From the NCBI GenBank assembly GCA_963758335.1, contig CAVWVF010000004.1, forward strand, positions 310,001 through 374,000: DNA of 64,000 bases, in the 5' to 3' direction. Every line of letters begins with the position of its first letter. The stretch's first letter is position 1. The DNA is from Roseiarcus sp963758335. Lineage in GTDB: Bacteria > Pseudomonadota > Alphaproteobacteria > Rhizobiales > Beijerinckiaceae. Of this stretch, positions 1 through 11,327 are shown piece by piece. Below the pieces are notes generated by a model, which made no database searches, was not told the origin of the DNA, and saw only the letters and a list, made by a program, of their open reading frames with translations. Position numbers and translations under genes: made by a program.

Positions 1-429
1 ATTCGGATCGCAGACCCCGCTTCGCCTCACTAACCCGGCGGAATTCCGGGGGTTACTGTAGACCGGGAAACCGTGTCGGTTTGCCAGGACTGGGGGATGC
101 AGGGATCGAACTGATGGCCATCGCAGCTTGCCATCCCTTCAAAACGAGGCGGCGCGTCGCGGATTTCGTGCGAGAAACGATCTGACGCAGCGAATGTCAA
201 AGTAAAACTGGCGGCGCTAACTACAAATTGCCGTCCTGCCCGTAAGCCTCAGATTTCACTCGCTTTCGTCCCGCTCAAGAGCAATGGTCGTGACGTGCTC
301 AAGGGCGCTCAGGCGCCTGCAGGAGTGACCCGCCGATGAGATGATCGGCGAATTCTTCGGCCCCGCCGGGCTCGTCGCCGGTTCGGGGCTCGCGGTGGTG
401 ACGGCGACAGCGCCGCCAAAACCGAGAGG
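1..429. other. Gene-free stretch at window edge
   Basis: No reading frame here shows a recognisable domain or a convincing start. The stretch lies upstream of the DUF3489 gene and ends with a purine-rich sequence just before that gene's ATG at 430. Any gene entering from the left cannot be recognised from what is visible. Confidence 0.5.
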
Positions 430-1049
430 ATGATCCCGATGAATTCCCCTGCCAAACTTACTGACACGCAATTTGCGATTCTGTCCGAGGCGTCACAACG
501 CAAGGATCGCTGCCTCATCCCGCCGAAGACCCTGAAAGCCGCCGCGGCGCAGAAGGTCGCGACCAAGCTTCTGAAGGCTGGCCTCGTGCGCGAGATCAAA
601 GCGAAGACGGGAATGGAAGCCGGCGACGGGACGAGGAAACGAGCCAAGCGTATTCGTTGAAATTGACGGACGCGGGACTGAAGGCCATCGCGGCCGATGA
701 GCGCGGCTCGCAATCCATACCCAGCACGGCCGTTCCGCAGAACACGAACGGGGATTCGTCGAAAGCGAAGACCGCAGCAAATATGGCGGCGGCCCGGAGC
801 GCAACGGCGGCGCCAACAGCGACGGCGCCCCGCCAAGGCACGAAGATTGCGCGCGTGATCGAATTGCTCCAACGCGATCAGGGCGCCAGGTTGGATGAGC
901 TGATCGCCGCCACGGGGTGGTTGCCCCATACCGCACGAGCCGCGCTGACCGGCCTCCGCCATCGCGGCTACGACGTCCGCCTGGAGCGTGGCGAAACCGG
1001 CCGCGCCTCGGTCTACCGCGCCGTCGCGACTCTCGCGGCCAGCGCGTGA
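430..1049 (+). pseudogene. DUF3489 family protein, frameshifted
   Basis: Two overlapping frames form one DUF3489 protein. The first (430-660) gives the N-terminal half starting MNSPAKLTDTQFAILSEAS. The second gives LKLTDAGLKAIAADE, a low-complexity Ala/Thr linker and the C-terminal winged-helix-like domain with GTKIARVIELLQ and GWLPHTARAALTG. Adding one base near 620 restores a continuous read through M-E-A-W-R-R-D-E-E, the usual bridge in this family. Complete members run about 190 to 210 residues, which the repaired frame matches. The role of DUF3489 is unknown; the C-terminal domain suggests nucleic-acid binding. Whether the lost base is a real mutation or an assembly error cannot be told from the sequence. 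Confidence 0.75.
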
Positions 1050-1858
1050 TCCCAATGCGATTGAGCCCGAAGAGCTTGGCGCGGCGGCCGAAGGACAATT
1101 CGGCCGCCGAGCCGCATGGACGGACCGCCGCCGGCAGCCTCGACCAGAACGACTGCGGGGCGACGAACGATCCCGAAATCGAGGCTAGGGCTACGGCGAG
1201 CGCGCCGGACAGCACGAGCCAGGTGCCGGATCGCCTGGAGGTCTTGGCTGAGCTCAGCGTCGCAGACCTGCGTGATTGCCGTCAGCGCGTCGGCCCAGGC
1301 GTTATAGGCGAAGGCCAAGAACGCGCTTGGGCCTGAAATCCTGCCGCCTTGCCCGTCGATCACCGAATAGACCGCGATGACGAGCGAATTGGCGAGCGCG
1401 ACCGCAATTGTCGCCGCGTCGACCCGCCCGTGCGCGAGGCCGCTCGCGCCCATCAGCAAGACGCCGCCGACCAGGACGGCGATGCCGAGCGCAGCGACCG
1501 GCCCGGGCGCCTCACCGAGGGTCACGAAAGCGATCACGGCGGCGATCAGCGGCGCAAGGCCGCGCATGATTGGATAGGCGACCGACAGGTCTGCATTGCG
1601 ATAGAGCCGCCCGACCAGCAGAAAATAGACGATATGGATGAGCGCCGAGGCTGCGATGAACGGCGCCGCCGCGCGCGAAGGCCACGGAAGGACGAGCGTC
1701 GCCGCCAAAGCCGCCACGCCACACCATAGCGCGATGAGAGCGGAAGACAGGAATTTGTCGTTGGCGCTCTTGACGAGCGAATTCCACAGCGAATGGAGAA
1801 CCGCTGCGCCGAGAACCGCGGCCAGAACGCCTGATGCGAGGTGCGGCGCGCTTGTCAT
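1013..1858 (-). CDS. EamA-family (DMT) transporter, degraded C-terminus
   Basis: Membrane protein of the drug/metabolite transporter superfamily, probably exporting a small metabolite; substrate unknown. From the ATG at 1858 there are about seven hydrophobic segments, including HSLWNSLVKSANDK and the conserved AYPIMRGLAPLIAAVIAF stretch with LGEAPGPVAALGIAVLVGG. This is the first EamA repeat and the start of the second. After about residue 205 (AFAYNAWADALTAI) the frame stops looking like a transporter and turns Arg/Pro rich, so the second repeat is frameshifted or decayed. An in-frame ATG further upstream (1972) adds a polar leader that does not fit the family. Confidence 0.65.
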   Translation of the reverse strand: MTSAPHLASGVLAAVLGAAVLHSLWNSLVKSANDKFLSSALIALWCGVAALAATLVLPWPSRAAAPFIAASALIHIVYFLLVGRLYRNADLSVAYPIMRGLAPLIAAVIAFVTLGEAPGPVAALGIAVLVGGVLLMGASGLAHGRVDAATIAVALANSLVIAVYSVIDGQGGRISGPSAFLAFAYNAWADALTAITQVCDAELSQDLQAIRHLARAVRRARRSPSLDFGIVRRPAVVLVEAAGGGPSMRLGGRIVLRPPRQALRAQSHWDHALAARVATAR

Positions 1859-2124
1859 GAATGGTTTACAATGACGAGTTTTCACGCGGCGGTCGAGGCG
1901 TTCGCCTGAGGCGGAGTTCCGGGCCATCCTCACCGCCGCCGGGTTCGGTGCGGCGCGCATTGTGTCGACCACGCCGACAAGTATCTTTGAAGCGCGCCGG
2001 CTTAAGCTGAATGCGCCGCTGCCAGACTCGGCGGATCACTTAACCTTGCTGGGTGGACCGCTCGTTAACCCGTCCTTCGGCCGAGACGTTGATCCTGGCT
2101 AACGGCGCAACCTCGACCCGCGCC

Positions 2125-3081
<957 letters not shown>

Positions 3082-3392
3082 CTCCCCGATAGCCTGCGCG
3101 GCAGCCTCACGCTAATGCGCGGGAAAGTCGTTCGCGACATCGTCACGCGCAGTCTGGCGTAGCGTCCCGAGGCTGACGGTCAGGTAGGCCGCCTGCCGCC
3201 GCGAGACCTGACGCTACTGGCGCTCGTCTCGGGCCGCGAGTCGCGTGCAGCCGGCGTTCTCCCCTTGTCCCCAAATTTCATTCCACCCCTGTCAAGGGGC
3301 TGGACAAAGATTCGCACAAGGATTCTTATCGTAGTGATTCGGGTCGAACGGCGGGTTCGCCCGACTTCATTTGGCAAGGTTTGGGAACTACG

Positions 3393-5678
3393 ATGACGCG
3401 TGCAAGCGCGGCAAACGCAGGGGCTTGCCCGGGCGAAGCGGTCCGGCGCCGGAGCGGCGCAGCCGTCCGCCATGGAGCGCCGTCGCGCCCGTGCCGGGCT
3501 CCGTCGTGCGCCTCGATCGGCGTCGTCATTGCGGTCCTCGTGGTGACCTTGGTGACGGCGCGGCATCTATTAGCCGAGCGCGATCTTGCGCTGACCGAGG
3601 CCGCTCGCGAGGTCGACATGCGCGCGACCCTGGTCGCGGAGCGCCTCAACGCCGCGCTGGCCGCCGCTCCGGAAGCATCGCCAGCGGAGATCTTCAGACG
3701 TGTTCTCGAAGCTCATCCGGAGGAGCGGCTCGCCAGGGCGGTTCTGGTCGACCGCGCGGGGCGGCGCGTCGCCGACGGCCCTCCGGAGACAGCCGGCGGC
3801 GCGTGGCTCGACCCCTACGCGCTCCCGACCCGAGGCGACGGGGCGAGCATCCTTCGGGTCTCGGATGACGCCGGGGGCGACCAGTTCGCGGCGGTCAGGA
3901 CCTTGCCGGCGACGGCTGGGCGCGTCGCGTTCGCCTCTCCTGTCGAAGATCACCTGGCGGCGTGGCGGCGCACAGCGACGGTGACGATCCTCTTGCTCGG
4001 CTCGACAATCGCACTCGTCGTCGCTGCCGGCGGCCTCTACGCGGCCGAGGTCCGGGGGAGGCGCAGGCGTCTCCGCGAGCAATGCGCTCTCCGTGCGCGC
4101 CTCGATCTCGCGCTGAACCGCGGACGCTGCGGCCTATGGACGTGGGACTTGCATCGCGGACGAATTGTCTGGTCGGCGTCGATGTTCAACGTTCTCGATC
4201 TTGTCGAACGGCCGGGCCACTGGACGGTGTCGGAACTGCAGGGCCTGATGCATCCCGAGGACCACAGCCTGGAAGGCATCGCGCAGCGCGCCCTCGAGCG
4301 GAGCGGCGATTTCATCGAGGTCGAGTTTCGCATCCGTGCGGCCGACGGGCGGTGGATCTGGCTGCACAAGCGCGCGGAACTGGTCGAGGACGAGGAGACC
4401 GGCCAGGCTAGCCTAGTGGGCATCGCTTTCGACGTCACCGACCGCAAGCGCGAAGCGGAGGCCTCTGCGACCGCCGATCAGCGCCTGCGCGATGCGATCG
4501 AAGCCATTTCCGAAGCCTTCGTACTCTGGGACTCGAGCGATCGGCTGGTTCTGTGCAATTCGAAATACCAGCGTCTGCACGATCTCCCGGACGAAGCGGT
4601 CCGGTCCGGCGCGCATTACGCCGATCTCTCGTCGCTCGGCCCGGAAGCGCAGCCGGAGATCGGCAAGCCGGTCGGCCGCGTCCGCCGTTGCCGAACCTTC
4701 GAGTCGCGGCTGCCCGACGGACGGTGGCTGCAGGTCAATGAGCGCCGCACGCGCGACGGCGGATTCGTCTCAGTCGGGACCGACATCACGGCGCTAAAGG
4801 AGCATGAAGAGCAGCTGATGAATTCGGAACGGCTGTTGCTCGCGACCGTCGTGCAGCTGCGCCAGTCGCGCCGCTTGCTCGAACGGCAGGCTGAGCAGCT
4901 CGCGGAACTGGCCGAGCGCTACCACGAGCAGAAGGCGCAGGCGGAGGCGGCCAATCGCGCCAAGGCGGAGTTCCTGGCCAACATGAGCCACGAGCTACGC
5001 ACGCCGCTCAACGCGATCATCGGCTTTTCGCAGCTGATGGGAAGTCAGACGTTCGGCCCGCTGGGGTCGGAGAAATATCGCGACTACTGCGAGCACATTT
5101 CCGCGAGCGGCGAATATCTCCTGCATGTGGTCAGCGACGTCCTCGACATGTCCCGTCTCGAGGCCGGGCGGGAACGCCTGACCTATTGCCGGTTCCGCGC
5201 CGACGAGGCTGTCGGCCGGGCGGTCCACGACGTCGCGGCCACGGCGCGGGAAAAGCGCATTTCCGTGACCGCCGACGTCGGCGCGAACCTCGTCATCGAG
5301 GCGGACCGGAGGGCCGTGGAACGAATCCTCACGACGCTCATGCGCAACGCGGTGAAATTCGCGCCCGACGGCGGCGCCGTCGAGGTCGGCGCCGAGGCGA
5401 TCGCCGACCGGATCTATTTCTACGTCCAGGACAACGGGCCCGGCATCGCAGCGGAGGACATCGCGCGTTTAGGGCGGCCCTTCGAGCAGGGCGACGTCGC
5501 CATGGCCGACGGCATGAAAGGCTCGGGCCTCGGCCTCGCCATCGCCAATTCGCTGCTCGAACTGCATGGGGGAACGCTCCGCCTGGGGTCGCGGGAGGGG
5601 GAGGGCGCGGTGGCCGTAGTCGCGCTGCCGCGAGTCCAGCGCGGCCCGAGGGCAATGGCGCTCGCAAAAGTCGCGTAG
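3393..5678 (+). CDS. Membrane sensor histidine kinase with two PAS domains
   Basis: Inner-membrane sensor kinase of about 761 residues. A Cys/Arg-rich N-terminus is followed by a membrane helix near residues 40-60, a periplasmic domain, and a second helix near 194-218. Two PAS-type domains follow (around 240-350 and 365-460), then a coiled coil rich in Glu/Gln. The HisKA box FLANMSHELRTPLNAIIGFS carries the phosphorylated His near residue 533. The ATPase domain has the N box MRNAVKFAP, G1 DNGPGIAAEDI and G2 GSGLGLAIANS. The architecture resembles PleC/DivJ-type kinases of alphaproteobacteria. No response regulator is adjacent, so the partner is unknown. ATG 3393 is preferred over the TTG 12 bases upstream. 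Confidence 0.93.
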   Translation: MTRASAANAGACPGEAVRRRSGAAVRHGAPSRPCRAPSCASIGVVIAVLVVTLVTARHLLAERDLALTEAAREVDMRATLVAERLNAALAAAPEASPAEIFRRVLEAHPEERLARAVLVDRAGRRVADGPPETAGGAWLDPYALPTRGDGASILRVSDDAGGDQFAAVRTLPATAGRVAFASPVEDHLAAWRRTATVTILLLGSTIALVVAAGGLYAAEVRGRRRRLREQCALRARLDLALNRGRCGLWTWDLHRGRIVWSASMFNVLDLVERPGHWTVSELQGLMHPEDHSLEGIAQRALERSGDFIEVEFRIRAADGRWIWLHKRAELVEDEETGQASLVGIAFDVTDRKREAEASATADQRLRDAIEAISEAFVLWDSSDRLVLCNSKYQRLHDLPDEAVRSGAHYADLSSLGPEAQPEIGKPVGRVRRCRTFESRLPDGRWLQVNERRTRDGGFVSVGTDITALKEHEEQLMNSERLLLATVVQLRQSRRLLERQAEQLAELAERYHEQKAQAEAANRAKAEFLANMSHELRTPLNAIIGFSQLMGSQTFGPLGSEKYRDYCEHISASGEYLLHVVSDVLDMSRLEAGRERLTYCRFRADEAVGRAVHDVAATAREKRISVTADVGANLVIEADRRAVERILTTLMRNAVKFAPDGGAVEVGAEAIADRIYFYVQDNGPGIAAEDIARLGRPFEQGDVAMADGMKGSGLGLAIANSLLELHGGTLRLGSREGEGAVAVVALPRVQRGPRAMALAKVA

Positions 5679-5722
5679 CGGCGTTTAACGCCGCTTTAGG
5701 GGCGGCGCCCGGACCCGCCCGA

Positions 5723-5985
5723 CTACATCGGCGGCGCGACGCCGTTCGTGCCGACCACCACGAACCCGGAGGCGAGAGTGCCATCCGAGACGCGCTCAGC
5801 CGGAACGAAGACGGCCGCGCCAGGCTTCAGGTCCGCCTCAGTGGCCGGGGCGAAGGTCACGATGGGGATACCTTCGGCGACGGAAATCCATCGTTGCGAA
5901 ATCGAGCGACCAGGGCGAACCTCCGTCTTACCCTGACCCGATTGCGGAGCTTGTCCGCATCGTTGGCGAAGCTCATGCGGTCAAT
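5723..5985 (-). pseudogene. C-terminal fragment of a hypothetical protein
   Basis: On the minus strand one frame ends with GIPIVTFAPATEADLKPG, then AVFVPAERVSDGTLASG and VVVGTNGVAPPM before a stop at 5723-5725. Its composition resembles the C-terminus of small secreted proteins in this group that end in a glycine-rich strand. Upstream the frame reads for only about 85 residues and reaches a stop with no start codon, so the N-terminus is lost or frameshifted. It converges tail-to-tail with the sensor kinase gene. Function unknown. Confidence 0.45.
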
Positions 5986-6116
5986 CCGGCTGACTCGCGC
6001 TCGGCTTGAGCGGCTCATCATGGCCAGCGCTTTTTGACTGCATCGCGCACCGGCGTCTGCACCTCAATGGGCGCTTTCCGGATATAGGTCAGCGCTAAAC
6101 CAAATGTTGCGGCGTC

Positions 6117-6398
6117 GGGCGATGGAAGAACAATCGGGCCGAGAATTCGCATCAGCCGACCCGACGGCGGGAGCGCAAGATGCAACGCTTCAAGAGCGCG
6201 GGCTCAGCCCAGAAGTTCCTCTCAACGCACGCCGCCGTCTACAACACTTTCAACGCCCAACGCCATCTCACGTCAGCTCAATCTCACCGCGTGCTACGCG
6301 CCGCGGCGATGACCACGTGGCGCGAGGCCGTCGCGGCGGCTTGAAAATGTGTAAGGCGTAGACCGCTCGTGCTTTTCGCATGGCAACGTGACAGCGCC
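6117..6398 (+). mobile_element. IS6-family element, 3' remnant
   Basis: This encodes only the last 75 or so residues of the same IS6-type transposase found intact at 9314-10009, from GRWKNNRAENSHQPTRRRER through the terminal WREAVAAA (stop at 6342-6344). It is followed by the element's terminal repeat (reverse of GGCGCTGTCACGTTGC, ending at 6398). The 5' two thirds of the element are missing, so this is a deletion remnant. Confidence 0.85.
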
Positions 6399-6649
6399 CT
6401 CGAGGCTGATGTCGATTCCGCTCCATCGAGGGTCTTGTCACGAGAATGGTAGTGCCTCCCCGTTTCGGGATAGATTTGGGCATGACCGTCTCATATGTGC
6501 AGCGGGCGTTGTCACGTTGCCGTGTCGCGAACGTGAAGGGTCGTCGGCCTCACGCATGGAAGCCGTCGAAGCGGCCGCGATACGGGATCAGCTTCGGCCG
6601 TTCCTCTTCGAAGACCTCCCAGATCGTCCGCTCGGGCCGCTCCGGATGG

Positions 6650-6900
6650 GCGTGCCGAGCCGCGGCCGCTGGATGGACAACACGTTCACCGAACGGCTGT
6701 GGCGATCGCTGCGATCGCTCAACCACGAGGACGTCTATCTCAAGGGGCATGCCGACGGCCACGAGGCGCGCCGCGAGTGGATCGCCGACTACAACGAGTT
6801 GCGTCGGCGCCGGGCGCTTGCGGACCGTACGCGGAAGGCTGTCCGGCGCGACGCTGCGGCCGGACCAAAGGCTGTGGAAATGATCGACACCGCTCACATG
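6650..6900 (+). pseudogene. IS3-family transposase, C-terminal remnant
   Basis: One frame carries SRGRWMDNTFTERLWRSLRS, then EDVYLKGHADGHEARREWI and DYNELRRRRAL. This is the end of the integrase core of IS3-type (OrfB) transposases, including the last acidic residue region and the usual YN-x-x-R-PH-like tail (here degraded). The upstream catalytic region is absent and the downstream frame runs on without family features, so only about 85 residues are recognisable. Another IS6-type end (GGCGTTGTCACGTTGCCG) lies just upstream, near 6504, suggesting nested insertions. Confidence 0.7.
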
Positions 6901-7141
6901 CCACAGCCGCAGAAGGAGAAGCGGCCGCCGCTGCGCGATAGAAAGGAACGTCGAGGGGCCAGGCTTCCAACTAGCGGACCCCTGCGCGCCGTGGAATTCC
7001 AGAGCAGTGGAAAGGCGTGTGTGGGCGCGTTTCGTTAGAGTCGGTACACTAGGAACCGAGATCATGCGGTCCCGCTACGCGGGTCCGCTCAATCCTCTAT
7101 ATCCTCCCCCTTCGCGCGAGGCCGCCGTCTCACCGATCGGC

Positions 7142-8009
7142 TCATTCGCCCGTTGCGGCTCCGATGGCGTTCAATCGAGCTATCGCCTCGCCTGGCAATA
7201 CGAGCTCGGCCGCCGCGAGGTTCTCACGCAGGTGCGCCAGAGACGAGGTGCCTGCAGAATGTTCGCCGAGCGCTGTAGCAGCCAAGAAAGCGCGGTCTGC
7301 ATCGGCGTGGCGCCAATTGAGCCGCCTGCCGTAAGCGTCTCCGACTGGAGGGGCGAGAAGCCGCCGAGCGGCCAGAATGGCACGTAAGCGATGTTTGCGG
7401 CCGCGAGTTCTTCAATGAAGGCGTCATCGGCACGATAGGCCAGGTTGTACTGGTTCTGCACGCACACGACCTCGGCAATTCCGCGGGCCTCCTTCAGTTG
7501 AGCGGACGTGACGTTGCTTAAGCCGATGTGCCTGATGAGCCCTTGCCGCTGCAAATCGGCAAGTTCAGTAAACGGCTCTTCGATCGACCCCTCGCTCGGC
7601 TCGTGGATCGCGCCAGGAATGCGCAAGTTAACCACGTCGAGTACATCGAGGCGAAGATTCTTGAGGTTATCGTGAACCTGTCGGTAAGATCGTCGCGGCC
7701 AAGAGCCTGACGCCACGAGCCGTCCTCGCCGCGAAAAGCCCCAAGCTTGGTGACGATCACCAGTTCGCGGGGATAGGGGTGCAGCGCCGCGGCGAGGAGT
7801 TGATTGGTCAGATGAGGACCGTAGACGTCGCTGGTGTCGATATGGTTGATGCCGCTTGCCACCGCCTCCCGAAGAACCGCGAGCGCCTCGTCCCAATTTT
7901 TCGGCGGGCCGAAGACGTTGGGACCCGCGAGCTGCATGGCGCCGTATCCCATGCGGTTGACGGTGCGGTCGCCAAGGCGGAACGCGCCCGCGGAAGCAAT
8001 GTTGCTCAC
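7142..8009 (-). pseudogene. Aldo/keto reductase, two frameshifts
   Basis: NADPH-dependent oxidoreductase of the AKR superfamily in three frame segments. Segment 1 (start GTG near 8009) has NRMGYGAMQLAGPNVFGPP, DTSDVYGP with the catalytic Asp/Tyr, and LVIVTKLGAFRGEDGSW with the catalytic Lys. Segment 2 (below about 7700) continues VHDNLKNLRLDVLDVVNLR, GLIRHIGLSN, VCVQNQYNLA and PFWPLGGFSPLQS. Segment 3 ends with GTSSLAHLRENLAAAELVLP and a stop at 7142-7144. The second break sits in the cofactor-binding loop, where roughly eight bases after SANIL appear lost. The reading is unambiguous as to family, but the gene is inactive as read. Confidence 0.85.
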
Positions 8010-8133
8010 GAAAAATCTCCGTATCTTACAGTCTTGTCGGACTCGGTTCGAACCGCCTGCGCGCCCAACCTTGGCGCGCCATGACCGTCGGTCGCCGCGC
8101 CCGGGCCCATGCGTGATCGTCAACGCAGGTTGG

Positions 8134-8560
8134 TTATGGCAATAGGCGTTGGCGGCCGATGGGGGTCAGAGCGGCTTTGACGATCTCCGCTGCGCGTTCG
8201 CCGATGACCACGCACGGCGCCATCGTGTTTCCAGTCGTAATGCGGGGTAAGATTGACCCCTTGGCGATCCGCAGGCTCTCGATGCCGTGGACTTTCAGCT
8301 CGTGATCAACCACCGCCCAGAACCGGACGTGAACCTCTCAGTTCATCCGGCTCCCAGCACCCAGCCGTGTCGCATACCGTTCGATCATGCCCCATCTTCG
8401 CTGTACAAGTCAAATGCCAGGTCGTTTGAATTCCGTCCCGAATGAAGTTCTCAAGTTCGGCGCCTCTTAGCGGTCCTGGCATGACTTCGCGTTTTGCGTA
8501 CGGCCGAAGCGCCGGTGAAATACCGTGACCGCCGAGAAGCGGAACAGCATGACCGGATCG
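8134..8560 (-). pseudogene. GMC oxidoreductase, C-terminal remnant
   Basis: FAD-dependent glucose-methanol-choline oxidoreductase tail in two frames. The first has GAELENFIRDGIQTTWHLTC followed by TAKMG, which carries the active-site His region. The second, after a frameshift near 8345, has VVDHELKVHGIESLRIA, then ILPRITTGNTMAPCVVIGER and AAEIVKAALTP, the conserved C-terminus that closes over the flavin. The FAD-binding N-terminal two thirds are absent, so it cannot be functional. Confidence 0.8.
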
Positions 8561-9098
8561 ATCGGAACAGCGCTGAGCGCGACCGCATCCTGCCGAGGGT
8601 AGCTGCCGAGGCCCTTGCAAGCCCCCGAAACCACTGCGCGATGCGGACGCGGCGCTGGCTGTCAGGCACCGCGCTGCGACAACCGAAATCAACATCGGCT
8701 CGTGCGGCGCGAGCTCTCTCTAAACCCAAATGTGCACCAGCGGCGTCACCCAGCGGATCGCGCTTGGGGCGCTGGAGGCGGGCCTGGTCGAGCATATTCA
8801 CCCGGCGTCACTCGAACAGGCCTGACACAGCCCCTTGCGCACCCTGGCGCGCCGGGGCGTGGGAAGCCGTTCGACGATATGCGCACTGCCGTCCTCACCC
8901 GCGCGCGTCCATCGTACTTGGCCGGTCCACCCCATGTCATGACGTCGCGGGATTTGCCTGATTGCCCGCGGGCGCTCGAGCGCCGTAATCTCCGTTGATG
9001 AACGACGCCATGTTGATCTGAGATCAACTTCGCGAACGGCTGCGGAAGGTCGCCGCCGGAAACCGGGCGGCGACGGCGCGCTTCCAACCCCAGTCGCC
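8561..9098. other. Stretch without a recognisable gene
   Basis: Both strands hold open frames, but all are Arg/Pro/Ala-rich reads without motifs. The left part may be decayed sequence of the GMC oxidoreductase. Nothing else can be supported. Confidence 0.4.
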
Positions 9099-9259
9099 TC
9101 AGTCGGCAAGAAGCCTGCGGACTACGTCGGTCATGGAGAGCACTCCGACGGGTTGATCGTTCTCGGTGACCACCAACCTATGCATGCGTCGTCCAGTCAT
9201 CAGGCTCACCGCTTCGCTGAGAAGCATGCCGGCGTCGCAGGTCGCGCAACCCAGCGTCA
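9099..9259 (-). pseudogene. CBS-domain protein, C-terminal fragment
   Basis: The minus strand reads LLSEAVSLMTGRRMHRLVV, then TENDQPVGVLSMTDVVRRLL and a stop at 9099-9101. This is the second half of a CBS motif pair, as found in small CBS-pair proteins that bind adenosyl ligands. The N-terminal part is cut exactly where the IS6 element begins (9260). Confidence 0.75.
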
Positions 9260-10068
9260 GGCGCTGTCACGTTGCTATGCGAAGAGCGCGAGCGGTCTAC
9301 GCCTTACGGATTTTCAGGCCGCCGCGACGGCCTCGCGCCACGTGGTCATCGCCGCGGCGCGTAGCATGCGGTGAGATTGAGCTGACGTGAGATGGCGTTG
9401 AACGTTGAAAGTGTTGTAGGCGGCGGCGTGGGTTGAGAGGAACTTCTGGGCTGAGCCCGCGCTCTTGAAACGTTGCATTTTGCGCTCCCGCCGTCGGGTC
9501 GGCTGATGCGAATTCTCGGCCCGATTGTTCTTCCATCGCCCGCGGTCATGCAGGTGGTCGATGCCGAGATCGAGGGTTGCTGCGCCGTAGGACCGCAAAT
9601 CATCCGTGACCAATCGTTCGGGAACGACGGCGTATTTCCTCAGAAGCTTGCGCATCAGTTTCAACGCGGCGTGCTTGTTGCGCTTGGACTGGACCAGCAC
9701 ATCCAGAACCTCGCCCTCGGCGTCGACGGCGCGCCACAGATAAACCATGCGCCCATCGATTTTCAGATAGACCTCGTCAAGATGCCAGATCGAATGCGGT
9801 TTGGGACGACGCTTGCGCAGTTCCGCTGCAATGATCGGTCCGAAATGATTCACCCAGCGTCGGACTGTTTCGTACGAAATTGCAATTCCGCGCTCCGCGA
9901 GCAAATCTTCGACGTCACGAAAGCTGAGCGTGAACCGGAGATAGAGCCAGATCGCCTGGTGAATGATCTCCGGAGGGAACCGATATCCGGAGTAGCTGAT
10001 TTTCGTCATGCCCTTCGGCTACGCCGCATGCAAAGCGCTAGCAAGCTGCCCAACGCCGTGACAATGCC
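9260..10068 (-). mobile_element. IS6-family insertion sequence, copy 1 (complete)
   Basis: About 809 bp, bounded by inverted ends GGCGCTGTCACGTTGC (left) and GGCATTGTCACGGCGTTG (read inward from the right). It contains one intact transposase. The flanking 8-mers (CAGCGTCA and TGTGGCCT) differ, so there is no target duplication. The left flank is a cut CBS gene and the right flank a cut intron reverse transcriptase. This pattern is expected after IS6-type replicative transposition followed by an adjacent deletion. Confidence 0.88.
9314..10009 (-). CDS. IS6-family transposase
   Basis: DDE transposase of 231 residues, normal for the family. An N-terminal helix-turn-helix region (FRDVEDLLAERGIAISYETV) is followed by the catalytic core: WHLDEVYLKIDGRMVYLWRA with the first Asp, LVTDDLRSY with the second Asp, and NNRAENSHQPTRRRERKMQR with the Glu. 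It starts at the ATG at 10009 and ends in AVAAA. The sequence is intact and the protein could drive replicative cointegrate formation. Related copies at 11830, 42690 and 42956 are all truncated, so this is the only complete source in the window. Confidence 0.95.
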   Translation of the reverse strand: MTKISYSGYRFPPEIIHQAIWLYLRFTLSFRDVEDLLAERGIAISYETVRRWVNHFGPIIAAELRKRRPKPHSIWHLDEVYLKIDGRMVYLWRAVDAEGEVLDVLVQSKRNKHAALKLMRKLLRKYAVVPERLVTDDLRSYGAATLDLGIDHLHDRGRWKNNRAENSHQPTRRRERKMQRFKSAGSAQKFLSTHAAAYNTFNVQRHLTSAQSHRMLRAAAMTTWREAVAAA

Positions 10069-10781
10069 TGTGGCCTCCTTCGCCCGCTCCAGCATCCTGT
10101 CCACCTCGGTGAGGTAGAGGTTGCTGAGCAGCGGCGAGATCACCCCGCCTTGCGGAACGCCCTGTTTGCCGTTGGCTTTGAGCATCACCTTCAGCAGGCG
10201 CATCACGTCGCCATCGTCCACCCGCTCGGCCACCTTCGCCAACAGCCGATCATGCCGGACATTGTCGAAATAGCTGCTCAGGTCGATGTCGATGACGCGT
10301 GTCTTGTGCTGAACGATCGCTCGCGCCACACGGTCCACCGCTTCATGGGCTGTCCGTTGTGGACGGTATCCAAACGACCCCGGTTGGAAGTCCGCCTCGA
10401 AGATCGGTTCCAGTATGAGCTTGAGCGCGCCTTGCACCACCCGATCGCGGATCGCCGGAATCGAAAGGACGCGGACCTTGCCGCCATCCTTCGGGATTTC
10501 CTGCTTCCTTGCCGGGAGCGGCGCATAGGTGCGCCCGACCAGTTCGTCCGCGATCTGCTCGAGGAAAACCTCTACGCCTTGCGCCTCGATGGCCGCGAAG
10601 GTCATTCCGTCACTTCCCGGAGCGCCATCGTTCTTCTTGGCCAGCGCGTACGCCTCGCGCAGTGTGTCCAGCTTGCAGACGTGGACATATAGTCCCCAGA
10701 ACCGCCAGGACGTCTCAGCCTTCGCCTTGACGTATATTCTCCGCCTCAGGTCTTGTGCAAATCCATGGACGCCTTTGTCAT
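10069..10781 (-). pseudogene. ltrA: Group II intron reverse transcriptase, truncated
   Basis: The N-terminal half of the maturase-reverse transcriptase: QEIPKDGGKVRVLSIPAIRD, YRPQRTAHEAVD, DIDLSSYFDNVRHDRLLAKV and QGGVISPLLSNLYL, cut after ERAKEAT by the IS6 element. The open frame begins at 10605 (MTFAAIE), but the same frame upstream reads RIYVKAKAETSWRFWGLYVH and KKNDGAPGSDG, a normal RT N-terminus that lacks a start. An ATG at 10781 (MTKASMDLH) lies one base out of frame with it. The same break exists in copy 2. The active-site FADD is missing, so the product is dead. Confidence 0.85.
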
Positions 10782-11293
10782 CTCGTCCTTGCCTTCCTTA
10801 TGGCCGGAGACGCTACAAGCAGCAGGGCCCCTTTGCTCCACGGACATTACTCCGCTTCGCCGCTACTACGGACCCGACCGCCACCCTCTCGCCTTCGATC
10901 GACTTCCCGGTTGCGCCGGTTATACGATCTACCCTGCTCCGGCGATTTCGCGCCGGGGCGAGGAAGGCTTCTCCAGTTGCTCGGCATGTTCTTGCCACCG
11001 TGCTGTCGCTTCCACCCCGCCGAAGTGAAGGAGCCGCTTCAGTCAGATTTCGGCTCCCCATGCTGCCTTCGCCCTCCAGATGTGGGCTCGGCCTTCGGGG
11101 CTACGCACTTTCGAGGCCACATTCGCGTTTACTTTCATTACGGCCCGGCGGCTCGTCGTCTTCCCGAGGGAGACGTTGTCGATAGGCTTCAGAGTCTTGG
11201 TTTCCCGCCACCCTGCTATCCAAACTACGGGGCTCCTGACTTTTGCCCCGGCAGGTCTGTCTCCTGCTGAACATGCCAGCCTTCGCTGGACAC

Positions 11294-11327
11294 ACACCCG
11301 GACGTGCAGCTTTCCCGCATCCGGTTC
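11294..11327 (-). ncRNA. Group II intron domain V (upstream intron, copy 1)
   Basis: A 34-nt hairpin on the minus strand pairs ACCGGAUGC with the GCACGUCCGG side around a GGAAAGC loop region. This matches the length and conserved core of group II intron domain V. It lies about 510 nt upstream of the reverse transcriptase, so it cannot be that enzyme's own domain V and must belong to another, ORF-less intron. Confidence 0.7.
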